Virus record (IMG/VR): IMGVR_UViG_3300009194_000020
Location: 1-43,393 of that record
Direction: 5' to 3' (one strand)
Source: a virus
Length of the DNA stretch: 43,393 bases
The notes below the pieces were generated by a model. The model saw only the letters and a list, made by a program, of their open reading frames with translations. It was not told the origin of the DNA and made no database searches. A program made the position numbers and the translations under genes. Shown one piece after another: positions 1 through 7,116 of this stretch. Position 1 is the first letter of the stretch; each line of letters opens with the position of its first letter.

Positions 1-749
1 GACTGCAATATATTGATTACACCAAGTTCTTTAAGCCAGTTGACTATTTCTTGTTCGGGTTGAGATACTCGACCAGGCAGTGCTCGGTCATAAGCATAAT
101 ATGGTTTTGTTATGTCATAAACCGCTAACTGGGCTCGAACAGTGTTGACTGTAATCCCAACAAGCTCTGCAATTTCAGAGATAGTCAAATTCTTAGTGAT
201 GTACTGTTCATACAACCAGTCCTTGTCCCTGACTAGCTTATACATTTCAGGGTCAGCTTGACCATAATGCACATGATCAATCTCCCAGTGGTGAATCATT
301 CTACGCAGATATGTTTCTGACGGTCCATACAGTTTTGATATTGCAACCAGTGACAGCTTCTGCACGATGTGTTTGTCGTACAACCAATCAGGTGATGCTT
401 CGATCTCCTTTTTCAGCTCATCGCTGAATTTGCGAGACGTTCTCGAACACAGTCGTTGACATTCCTTCGAGCAATAGTCTTTGAAGGGAGTCCCGTTACG
501 CCAATCGCCCCTGTAGACACCAACAGGTTCGGAGCACTCTCCATTTGCACATAACGGCAACTGCTTAACACTATTCACAACAGCCCATGCCCGAGCACGA
601 ATCGATGATTTCTCGGGCATGAACGCAGTTTGTTTCATCAGGTAGCTGTACACTTCAGAGCGGTTGCCCTTCTTGCCGCGAACGATCGAATTCGCGGACA
701 GTTGCCCGTCCGCGATTTTCTGGAGTTGGTATCCATCATCACTGTACAT
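1..749 (-). CDS. Partial homing-endonuclease-like protein (C-terminus beyond window)
   Basis: An open minus-strand frame starts with ATG at 749, preceded by a GAGG ribosome site, and runs off the left edge after about 249 codons. The protein has a Cys-rich zinc-finger-like segment (CANGEC, then CSKEC) near residues 67-105. Two related helical repeats follow (DWLYDKHIVQKLSLVAISKL and DWLYEQYITKNLTISEIAEL), each resembling a helix-turn-helix. The frame then enters a segment QPEQEIVNWLKELGV. This plan, zinc finger then HTH repeats then a nuclease start of Vsr/EDxHD type, fits phage free-standing homing endonucleases. The catalytic part lies outside the window, so the nuclease call is inferred. 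It overlaps the upstream gene by 11 nt, which suggests translational coupling. Confidence 0.6.
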   Translation of the reverse strand, partial: MYSDDGYQLQKIADGQLSANSIVRGKKGNRSEVYSYLMKQTAFMPEKSSIRARAWAVVNSVKQLPLCANGECSEPVGVYRGDWRNGTPFKDYCSKECQRLCSRTSRKFSDELKKEIEASPDWLYDKHIVQKLSLVAISKLYGPSETYLRRMIHHWEIDHVHYGQADPEMYKLVRDKDWLYEQYITKNLTISEIAELVGITVNTVRAQLAVYDITKPYYAYDRALPGRVSQPEQEIVNWLKELGVINILQ

Positions 750-990
750 CGTGAGCCTCAGCAATCTTCTTGATGCTAAGGGTTCGAACCCTTAACCATT
801 CTTTCAATCCCTCATGTCGACGCTCATGACGGACTGTGTTAGCTTGAAACTTGTACCGGTAGCGACGACCTTCGTGCGTATACTGAATATGAAGCCATCT
901 ATCGATGTGAGCGTCAGGGAAGCGTGCTTTGATAGTCTGCAGCATCACCTGCCGTACTGGAGTCACAAGGTCCTTCACTCGAGTTGCCAT
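739..990 (-). CDS. Hypothetical basic protein, 83 aa
   Basis: This small basic protein is not recognised. A GTG at 1002 is possible, but a GAGGAG ribosome site abuts that GTG, which places the ATG at 990 (MATRVKDLV) at the right distance. The sequence is rich in Arg and His (RRYRYKFQANTVRHERRHEG), which suggests nucleic-acid binding, but no family is assigned. It sits in the minus-strand chain of small genes behind the promoter at 1606-1634 and overlaps the start of the endonuclease-like gene by 11 nt. Confidence 0.6.
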   Translation of the reverse strand: MATRVKDLVTPVRQVMLQTIKARFPDAHIDRWLHIQYTHEGRRYRYKFQANTVRHERRHEGLKEWLRVRTLSIKKIAEAHDVQ

Positions 991-998
991 ATCGAAGA

Positions 999-1118
999 TC
1001 ACTCCTCAGAGAAAAAGATAACATACACATCATCTACCCTCACGAAGTCCCGCTTAGTGGACAACTCAAGGACTTCGTGCTGATCAAAGAGGTCCTCACC
1101 GAGGAAAGCATTCAGCAT
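999..1118 (-). CDS. Hypothetical micro-protein, 39 aa
   Basis: A 39-codon frame begins MLNAFLGEDLFDQHEVLELS and ends FFSEE. It has no clear ribosome site of its own. Its ATG overlaps the stop of the upstream 25-codon frame in a TGATG junction, and its last codons contain the GAGGAG ribosome site of the next gene. That tight packing, rather than homology, is the reason to call it. Acidic; function unknown. Confidence 0.4.
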   Translation of the reverse strand: MLNAFLGEDLFDQHEVLELSTKRDFVRVDDVYVIFFSEE

Positions 1119-1195
1119 CACGGTTGTGTGTGTTCTGCGTCACTCACAAGAGTATGAGTTTCACAACCGAGAACATTGATTTGTACCTTCAACAT
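1118..1195 (-). CDS. Putative micro-ORF, 25 aa
   Basis: The frame MLKVQINVLGCETHTLVSDA is preceded by an AGAGGT ribosome site 8 nt before its ATG and ends in TGATG, overlapping the next start by one base. Its length makes chance possible. The ribosome site and stop/start overlap support a translated leader or coupling peptide. Function unknown. Confidence 0.35.
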   Translation of the reverse strand: MLKVQINVLGCETHTLVSDAEHTQP

Positions 1196-1230
1196 AACAA
1201 AGACCTCTTTGCGTGTGTATGTGGTCCATC

Positions 1231-1554
1231 TTACAGGCTATCGCGACCAAGGCCCACCAGCGATTTGCGATACATCGCTTTAGCCTCAGCAATCGGCACG
1301 ATAGTGATCATTCGATCAGGGTCGTTGAAATCAACCTTAACGTTCGGACCCACAGATTCGATCTGTGTGAACTTGCGCCCTTTCTTTAGGATGATGCCGC
1401 GAGCTGAACCGTTCTTATGGATCATGGGATCGCCTCCACACATCACGACCACTTCTTGACCGACCTCGAAATCATTGGAGCTGAAGCGGTTTACTTCAGC
1501 AAGACGTGCTTCGGATTCGGCGATTGCTTTGTTGAGTTCGGCTTCGGTCATCAT
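1231..1554 (-). CDS. Hypothetical protein, 107 aa (KOW/SH3-like segment)
   Basis: The first gene downstream of the minus-strand promoter at 1606-1634, preceded by a GAGAGACC ribosome site; tandem ATGs at 1554 and 1551 are both possible starts. The N-terminus is a predicted helix (MTEAELNKAIAESEARLAEV). The middle has a beta-rich segment, VGQEVVVMCGGDP then ARGIILKKGRKFTQIESVG, reminiscent of small KOW/SH3-like barrels. No confident family match; likely an early accessory gene. Confidence 0.7.
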   Translation of the reverse strand: MMTEAELNKAIAESEARLAEVNRFSSNDFEVGQEVVVMCGGDPMIHKNGSARGIILKKGRKFTQIESVGPNVKVDFNDPDRMITIVPIAEAKAMYRKSLVGLGRDSL

Positions 1555-1605
1555 GGTATAGGTCTCTCTTCGCTTGTGGATGATGTTTCCTCAACTGCTG
1601 GCCTT

Positions 1606-1634
1606 ATTATCAGCCAACCCTCCGTTGGAGTCAA
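1606..1634 (-). promoter_or_regulatory. Sigma70-type early promoter (minus strand)
   Basis: On the minus strand, TTGACT (1634-1629) and GATAAT (1611-1606) are separated by exactly 17 bp, upstream of the 1554-1 gene chain. The -35 box lies in a perfect 10-bp inverted repeat, CCCTCCGTTG/CAACGGAGGG, which could be an operator or the terminator of the gene ending at 1654. Confidence 0.7.
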
Positions 1635-1653
1635 CGGAGGGGATTATTAGACG

Positions 1654-2001
1654 TCATGTCCCAAGCTCTGTTAGCTTGGCTTTTAATTCGCGATTCTGAC
1701 GCTCGATTACACTAATGTATTCTAGTAGCGGTTCATTGATTCGATACACGAACTCATTAAGCGTCTCTTGTTGTTGTGATTGTGCTGCTACCTCAACTAC
1801 ATGCTGAGGATGGTCTCGATCGGGTCGCATCCAAAGGTATGGGCGTCTAACAAGTTGCACTTTGCGTAGCTGAAATGTGCCGAATTCTTGCATCTCAGAA
1901 TCATATACAGGGGTACCAAGATCGTTAACCTGCATCTCAATCACCGGTCGTTGGTCTGGCACCTCGACGAGCTTTACATCCGTGAATGTGAACACTTGCA
2001 T
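1654..2001 (-). CDS. Hypothetical protein, 115 aa
   Basis: An open frame extends to 2043, but a GAGGTGG ribosome site points to ATG at 2001 (MQVFTFTDVKLVEV). The N-terminal two thirds are beta-rich. The C-terminus (EPLLEYISVIERQNRELKAK) is a probable coiled coil. It follows the gene ending at 2004 without a gap and precedes the hairpin/promoter at 1606-1640. Not recognised. Confidence 0.65.
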   Translation of the reverse strand: MQVFTFTDVKLVEVPDQRPVIEMQVNDLGTPVYDSEMQEFGTFQLRKVQLVRRPYLWMRPDRDHPQHVVEVAAQSQQQETLNEFVYRINEPLLEYISVIERQNRELKAKLTELGT

Positions 2002-2003
2002 GC

Positions 2004-2291
2004 TTACCACCTCTTTGTTTTGATCTGATGCCACGTATCCCAATCCAACTCAGGGTACCGAGCAATGAAGTAGTTGACTGAATTGGTATTCTTGGTGGGG
2101 TACAGCTCCATCACGTTCTCAGCAGGGTAGAAGAGAGCCATGAACTTATCATCACGCCACACCAACAACGTTTGACCTTTGTCGGTCTCTTGTAGTGGAG
2201 TGCAACGCGGCTCTCCAGGGATTCTCATGTTGCGGATAACGAAGTGACATGCATCTACGTCGTGGATCTGCTTGTAGTTGAAGACTATCAC
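2004..2291 (-). CDS. Hypothetical protein, 95 aa
   Basis: Starts at GTG 2291 with AGGAG about 10 nt upstream. It lies between uvsY and the 115-aa gene in the same minus-strand run. Predicted mixed alpha/beta with several aromatic residues; it contains GQTLLVWRDDKFMALFYPAE. T4 also has small uvsY-linked genes, but no sequence equivalence can be claimed. Function unknown. Confidence 0.7.
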   Translation of the reverse strand: MIVFNYKQIHDVDACHFVIRNMRIPGEPRCTPLQETDKGQTLLVWRDDKFMALFYPAENVMELYPTKNTNSVNYFIARYPELDWDTWHQIKTKRW

Positions 2292-2297
2292 GGGTTG

Positions 2298-2789
2298 TTA
2301 TGCTCCTGATGTAAACTTGCGCCAATCGATGGCTGCTTTGATGTGGAAATTCCTGGTGCCAATCTCTTTCAGCACTTTCTCGAGGTGCTCAACGATTGTC
2401 TTCTGGATTGTGATGATGTCGTTGACGAGAGTCATCTTCTCATCTGCATTCAGGTACTTCTCGATGTCTGTCTTGAGAATCTTCTCGTGTTGGATTCCAT
2501 TGCGAGCGTAGTACTCATCAGTCTGCTTGCCATTCCAATACTTCCATCGCTCCAGCTTAACCTTCGCAGAAAATGAGTACAGGTCTTTCAGACGAATCAC
2601 TTCCTCTGAGTACATATTGAGATACTTCGAGTGCAGCTTCGGCGTCTTCAAAACCTCAGTATCGAGATCAACCTCGTCAATCTCTAAGTCTGTTGACGAT
2701 TCGCTTTTGAGCGTCTTGAACTTATCGAGAACATCATCCTTCATCTCGGTAAGGGATTGCTTGACCTTTGGATCAAGAGTATTGCTCAT
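2298..2789 (-). CDS. uvsY: UvsY-like recombination mediator
   Basis: UvsY loads the UvsX recombinase onto single-stranded DNA covered by gp32 during phage recombination. The 163-aa product has the helical UvsY body (SKYLNMYSEEVIRLKDLY, RWKYWNGKQTDEYYARNG) and a C-terminus RNFHIKAAIDWRKFTSGA that aligns with the end of T4 UvsY (RGFAIKHIQDMRAFEAGK). It has an N-terminal extension relative to T4 UvsY (137 aa). The ATG at 2789 is chosen because it follows an AGAGG ribosome site; an earlier in-frame start at 2819 would lie deeper in the upstream gene. It overlaps that gene by 17 nt. As in T4, uvsY lies beside structural genes and near uvsW. Confidence 0.85.
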   Translation of the reverse strand: MSNTLDPKVKQSLTEMKDDVLDKFKTLKSESSTDLEIDEVDLDTEVLKTPKLHSKYLNMYSEEVIRLKDLYSFSAKVKLERWKYWNGKQTDEYYARNGIQHEKILKTDIEKYLNADEKMTLVNDIITIQKTIVEHLEKVLKEIGTRNFHIKAAIDWRKFTSGA

Positions 2790-3261
2790 CGATAACCTCT
2801 CCGTTGGGAGCGAGAACATTCAGACCGCTATGTTTGATGGTAGCAGTGGCAACCAAAATAGATGAATCTTCCACTACAGTGTACTGCATCCCATCGAGGG
2901 CAGTGATCCATGTGTTGAAGTACCTGAATCGAGCGCTTGGCTTGTTTTGACTATCAAGAGCTGTCAATTCCGATGTCTTAAACAACAGGGGGCTGTACTG
3001 CGCATTCTTGAGCTGCATCATCCAGCGATACATACTGATCCACTCACGGAAGTCCTCACTGATAATGAACTGAATGATCAGATCACTGTTGGTGACCGTG
3101 TTGCTCGGGATCGCATACTCTTTGCGGCCATTCGGAAGGGGCGTTTCCCCGAGAGTGGCATCAACTACATTGGACGTCTGAACTGCCATGTTAAAGTCTC
3201 GGTCGTAATCGAGCGCAAACAAGAAATTGCCAGAGCGGGCTTCATTCACTTGGGATGTCAT
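2773..3261 (-). CDS. Putative tail tube/baseplate-type structural protein
   Basis: The 162-aa protein looks like a compact beta-rich virion protein with one central helix: the segment LIIQFIISEDFREWISMYRW followed by FRYFNTWITALDGMQYTVVE. This strand-helix-strand plan resembles phage tail-tube-fold proteins (gp19 and baseplate relatives), and the uvsY-adjacent position matches the T4 baseplate-gene neighbourhood. The exact T4 counterpart is not recognised. Its ATG (3261) overlaps the divergent frame on the plus strand, and the late-promoter-like TAAATA at 3265-3270 points away from it. Confidence 0.5.
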   Translation of the reverse strand: MTSQVNEARSGNFLFALDYDRDFNMAVQTSNVVDATLGETPLPNGRKEYAIPSNTVTNSDLIIQFIISEDFREWISMYRWMMQLKNAQYSPLLFKTSELTALDSQNKPSARFRYFNTWITALDGMQYTVVEDSSILVATATIKHSGLNVLAPNGEVIDEQYS

Positions 3262-3264
3262 TGT

Positions 3265-3270
3265 TAAATA
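3265..3270 (+). promoter_or_regulatory. Late-promoter-like TAAATA box
   Basis: GTTAAATA matches the 3' part of the T4 late consensus TATAAATA and recurs upstream of other genes here (15566, 29851, 38630, 42968). Initiation a few bases downstream would favour the ATG at 3300 for the ParB-like gene. Confidence 0.45.
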
Positions 3271-3299
3271 CCTCTAATGTGTACACAACGGGTTATGAT

Positions 3300-3689
3300 A
3301 TGAATCAACTTCGCAGAGCTCTTCGAGAAGATCAATTCTCCTTCAGCGGGTTTTTAATTGCAAGAGCCAATATGCCTCAAATTGAAGATGTGTCGAAATT
3401 TACTCGACATCTAAGCAAAGCGGGTATTAGCTGGGTTCGCATGAAGGCTGATCCTGCACACATGAAACCTATTCAGACTGATTACGACCAGAATAAAGTT
3501 GATGCCATCATCAAGTCCATCAACACAAATGACACAAAACCGGTCATTATCAGCTCCGACATGTTTGTCATCGATGGACACCACCGATACATGGCCCATA
3601 AACAAACAAGCACGATGTTACCTTCTGTTCAAGTGTCTATACCCGTTAACCAACTTTTGAGGGTAATCGCTGACTACTTAGAGGACTGA
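3300..3689 (+). CDS. ParB/sulfiredoxin-fold domain protein
   Basis: The 129-aa product has a ParB-like nuclease-domain signature near its C-terminus: KPVIISSDMFVIDGHHRYMA. In this fold, DGHHR-type motifs bind nucleotide, and members include plasmid partition proteins, small nucleases and phage proteins. The frame is open from 3255, but the late box at 3265-3270 favours the ATG at 3300 (MNQLRRALREDQFSF). That N-terminus ends in a basic LRRALRE segment, which could be a head-protein targeting or cleavage site (weak inference). The gene is 8 nt upstream of uvsW. Its substrate cannot be inferred. Confidence 0.7.
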   Translation: MNQLRRALREDQFSFSGFLIARANMPQIEDVSKFTRHLSKAGISWVRMKADPAHMKPIQTDYDQNKVDAIIKSINTNDTKPVIISSDMFVIDGHHRYMAHKQTSTMLPSVQVSIPVNQLLRVIADYLED

Positions 3690-3697
3690 TCAACTCC

Positions 3698-5233
3698 ATG
3701 GCCGATGTCACCATCACAAAAATCAACGACACGTTTATGAAAGTGTCGTGTCGCGAGATTGCTACCGAGCTCGATATCCAAGACAAATTTTCCTTCAAGG
3801 TGCCGAAAGCGAAGTTTGATCCTCGTGTGCGTGCAGGGAAATGGGATGGTATCAAGAGGCTGTACAATCGTCGCACTAAAAGGATGTACACTGGCCTACT
3901 CATCCCTCTGCTATCGTTCTTCGATAAGCAGGGCGTGTCTGTAGACATCGATCCTGCCCTGTATCCCAACGAAGATGAGTTCACCGAGGAAGACCTTTCC
4001 GATATCGTTGAGAACTTGATCCAGCCAAAAGATGATGCAGGCAATCCAATTGAGCTGTATGATTATCAAGCTGAATCAATTCTCCACATGATCAATATGA
4101 ATCGATCAACTTGTCTCGCGGCAACGTCTGCCGGCAAGAGTCTGATTCTGTATATCGCTGCACGCCTGTACCAGTTGATGGATGAACTCGAGGATCGAAA
4201 AATCTTCATCGCTGTACCGTCTATCAACCTCGTTGAGCAGCTATACACGAACTTTAAAGAGTTTGCTACAGGAACTAACTGGAACGTTGATAAGCATTGT
4301 CAGCGAGTTACCAGCAAGCACCCCAAGAACATCGATAAGCAGATTGTGATCTCGACATGGCAGTCGATGCAAAAGATGCCGCTGTGGATGTTTGAAGACT
4401 GTGGTGCGATCTTTGTCGATGAGTGTCATACTGCTTCGGCTGATGTTTTGACGCGACTGATTGAATCTGCTACCGCTTGTCCATTCCGTCATGGCCTGAC
4501 AGGTACTCTTGATGGTACTGAGTGTAACGAAATGGTCATTCAAGGTCTGCTGGGCCCTAAGCGTAGGTTTGTTACTGCCAAAGAGATCATTGATCAAGGT
4601 CGAGCCTCTGATATTGCCGTCAATGTAATTACTCTGAAGTATCCAGCCCAGGATGCTCATGATTTGGCTTACCTGAAGCAGACTGCTACCTCCCCAACCC
4701 AGAGCTACCAAACAGAGCTTGATTTTCTGTACAGCCACGAGCGGAGAAACAATCTTCTGCTTGATGTTATCCATGCCACCCCTGGAAACACTCTGGTCTT
4801 GTTTGACCGAGTTGAGAACTATGGCAAGAAATTGTACGAGGAGTATTGTAAACGCTTTGATAATCCAGCCTTCCTGATTACGGGTGATACTGACAGTAGT
4901 GAGCGAGAACATATTCGAGTAGGAATTGAAAACCATGATAACGCCATTATATTCGCTACGTACTCGATAATGCAACAGGGAGTATCGATTAAAAAGTTGC
5001 ACAATATGTTTGCAGTGTCGTCGAGCCGATCTCAGATTCGAGTTCTTCAATCAATTGGTCGTCTGATGAGATTGCATACTACTAAGAAAGTAGGTCAAAT
5101 ATATGATGTGGTTGATAGCCTACCGTATGATGGCAAGGCCAATCATGTCCTGGACCATATCGAAGATAGACTCCAATTTTATATCAAGGAGCAATTCAAG
5201 GTCAATTTCATCGACCTAAAAATTCCAGAGTAA
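3698..5233 (+). CDS. uvsW: UvsW-like DNA/RNA helicase
   Basis: UvsW is an SF2 ATP-dependent helicase that unwinds R-loops and branched DNA, helping the switch from origin- to recombination-dependent replication. The 511-aa protein has the small N-terminal DNA-binding domain (KFDPRVRAGKWDGIKRLYNR). It then has Walker A ATSAGKS (Lys147), DECH (241-244), motif III LTGT, and C-terminal helicase motifs including FATYSIMQQGVSIKKLHN and QSIGRLMR. The length is close to T4 UvsW (about 500 aa). It is convergent in function and close in position to uvsY, as in T4. Confidence 0.92.
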   Translation: MADVTITKINDTFMKVSCREIATELDIQDKFSFKVPKAKFDPRVRAGKWDGIKRLYNRRTKRMYTGLLIPLLSFFDKQGVSVDIDPALYPNEDEFTEEDLSDIVENLIQPKDDAGNPIELYDYQAESILHMINMNRSTCLAATSAGKSLILYIAARLYQLMDELEDRKIFIAVPSINLVEQLYTNFKEFATGTNWNVDKHCQRVTSKHPKNIDKQIVISTWQSMQKMPLWMFEDCGAIFVDECHTASADVLTRLIESATACPFRHGLTGTLDGTECNEMVIQGLLGPKRRFVTAKEIIDQGRASDIAVNVITLKYPAQDAHDLAYLKQTATSPTQSYQTELDFLYSHERRNNLLLDVIHATPGNTLVLFDRVENYGKKLYEEYCKRFDNPAFLITGDTDSSEREHIRVGIENHDNAIIFATYSIMQQGVSIKKLHNMFAVSSSRSQIRVLQSIGRLMRLHTTKKVGQIYDVVDSLPYDGKANHVLDHIEDRLQFYIKEQFKVNFIDLKIPE

Positions 5234-5326
5234 AAAGTTGCTTCTGGTTGTTGTCATGGTCTCATATGTTCCCATATAGTGTTTTGTATAATGGGTTTCA
5301 AACAAAAGAGAGCGAGAGATAATATA

Positions 5327-6007
5327 ATGACATCAACTAAACAGCAGATTGACCATCAAGATATCGATAGTATCGAATTTGAACTGATCAAGCAGGATAA
5401 GCTCAAGCCAGGGAAGGACAATAACTATATCAACAACCGAGAGCTGTATGAAGAATTTGTTCGGTACAATGAGACGAAGAAGAAAGCTCTTGCTGAAGGG
5501 AAGCCAGTTCCTCCGCTAACGAATAAGATTGGTGAAGCAATCATTCAGATTGCCACTCGTCGATGCAATTCCAGAATGTATGTTGGATACACCAACAACT
5601 GGAAGGAGGAGATGATCGGCAATGCTATCCTCACTGCAACCTGCAACGGGCACAATTTCGATCCAGACAAGTATAACAACCCGTTTGCGTATCTAACGCA
5701 AATCTGCGACAACGCTATCCGCGAACAACTTAACTTTGAGAAGCGCGAAGTATATGTCCGCAATAAGAGCTTTGTCGACTCTCACGGGTTCGTGGCTGAT
5801 TTAACAGACGCTAATGTTGAAGAAAGCGATTTCGAGCAAGTCAATGAAACGAATGACATCTTTGCAGAACGCGTCGAGCAGGTTCACCAATACGAACAGC
5901 GCATGCAAGAGCGTCGTGAGAAGCATGCCGAACGTCGCCGAAAGCAGATCCAGAACGTCACGCTTGAATTTGATGATGATGAGAACGACAATAGCGAATC
6001 CGAATAA
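5327..6007 (+). CDS. 55: gp55-like late transcription sigma factor
   Basis: gp55 directs host RNA polymerase to TATAAATA late promoters and couples late transcription to the gp45 clamp. The 226-aa product carries the family core: NNRELYEEFVRYNE, NWKEEMIGNAILTA and FDPDKYNNPFAYLTQICDNA closely follow T4 gp55 ([33 protein letters not shown]). The frame is open from a GTG at 5279, but no ribosome site precedes it. The ATG at 5327 follows a GAGAG-rich stretch and is preferred. It has an N-terminal extension and an acidic C-terminal tail (EFDDDENDNSESE) compared with T4 (185 aa). Confidence 0.92.
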   Translation: MTSTKQQIDHQDIDSIEFELIKQDKLKPGKDNNYINNRELYEEFVRYNETKKKALAEGKPVPPLTNKIGEAIIQIATRRCNSRMYVGYTNNWKEEMIGNAILTATCNGHNFDPDKYNNPFAYLTQICDNAIREQLNFEKREVYVRNKSFVDSHGFVADLTDANVEESDFEQVNETNDIFAERVEQVHQYEQRMQERREKHAERRRKQIQNVTLEFDDDENDNSESE

Positions 6008-6027
6008 CTCGCTGTCGGAGTGACGCA

Positions 6028-7116
6028 ATGACATCAGATAAGTTAGCCATTATCACAGATACACATCTCGAGGCACGAAACGGATCAGCAACATTCAGGC
6101 AGTTATTTCGTGAGTACTATCGAGATGTGTTCTTCCCGTACATCAAACAGAACAATATCAAGACCATCCTACATGGCGGTGACTTCTTCGATAACCGTAA
6201 CCATGTGACGATCGCAGGGATCAACTACATCATCCATGAGTTCCTTCCGCTGCTGGAAGATTCTGGTGCAACGATGTACGTGATCGCAGGCAACCACGAT
6301 ACGATGTATCGGAACACCAATGACCTTAACTCCCTTGCTATCCTGAGCACTTCACCGAACGTTAATGTGGTATATGACAAACTCGAAATCATTGAGACAG
6401 GCGGGAGCAAGAAGATCGTATTGTGTCCGTGGCTTAATGCAAGCACTGAGGATCTTCTACCTGAGCTTCAGGGCCTTGCCACGGATGATTACATCTTACT
6501 CGGGCACTTTGAGATTGAGGGTGCCAAGATGTACAAGAACTCGAAGGTGTGTGAGCATGGTACCGATGCTGCCACCTTCAAAGGATTCAATCAGGTTTGG
6601 TCAGGTCACTTCCATCACAAATCACGTTACGGGTCAAACATTCAGTATCTGGGTGCGTTGTTTCATTACACATGGCAGGATTATGATGATTGGAGAGGGT
6701 TCCATCTATACGATCCCCACACCAATGAACTTGAGCCGATCGAAAACGAATACTGCTTGTTCTCGGCAGTGGATTATGAAACTGCCCTTGAGCTTGATGA
6801 TAGCGACCTCAAAGACGTGGTCGAAGGTCAGTTTGTTCGCGTGTATATCGAAGACGAGCACGACAAGGTCGAACGCAAAGAGTTGATCTCTCGGATTGAA
6901 AAGCACAAGCCTGTCTCTGTCGATGTGATCGACAACACCATCCTCGACCAAGTTTCAACAGATGATGAAAACGCCAAACAGAGCAATCCCGAGAACCGTA
7001 CAATTGACGAGTACGCTGATACGTATATCAAAGGCAGTCGTCATCCCGAGCGAGCTCAAGTAGTATTCAATCAAATCCTTGAAGCAGCTCGCAGTCGTCG
7101 AGTGGAGGTCGAATGA
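6028..7116 (+). CDS. 47: gp47 Mre11/SbcD-like nuclease subunit
   Basis: Metallophosphoesterase-fold nuclease that, with gp46, processes DNA ends to start recombination and degrades host DNA. Metal-binding motifs are visible: TDTHLE (10-15), HGGDFFDNR (49-57), GNHD (88-91), GHFEIEG and SGHFHHKS. The length, 362 aa, is close to T4 gp47 (339 aa). The stop overlaps the gene 46 start by 4 nt (ATGA), the usual coupled 47-46 arrangement. Confidence 0.95.
   Translation: MTSDKLAIITDTHLEARNGSATFRQLFREYYRDVFFPYIKQNNIKTILHGGDFFDNRNHVTIAGINYIIHEFLPLLEDSGATMYVIAGNHDTMYRNTNDLNSLAILSTSPNVNVVYDKLEIIETGGSKKIVLCPWLNASTEDLLPELQGLATDDYILLGHFEIEGAKMYKNSKVCEHGTDAATFKGFNQVWSGHFHHKSRYGSNIQYLGALFHYTWQDYDDWRGFHLYDPHTNELEPIENEYCLFSAVDYETALELDDSDLKDVVEGQFVRVYIEDEHDKVERKELISRIEKHKPVSVDVIDNTILDQVSTDDENAKQSNPENRTIDEYADTYIKGSRHPERAQVVFNQILEAARSRRVEVE

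Noticed and set aside
5263-5291. TATAAT at 5286 as a sigma70 or MotA-type middle promoter for gene 55
   Set aside because: No -35 box at 17 bp, and the nearest TGCTT sequence is about 48 bp upstream, too far for a MotA box.
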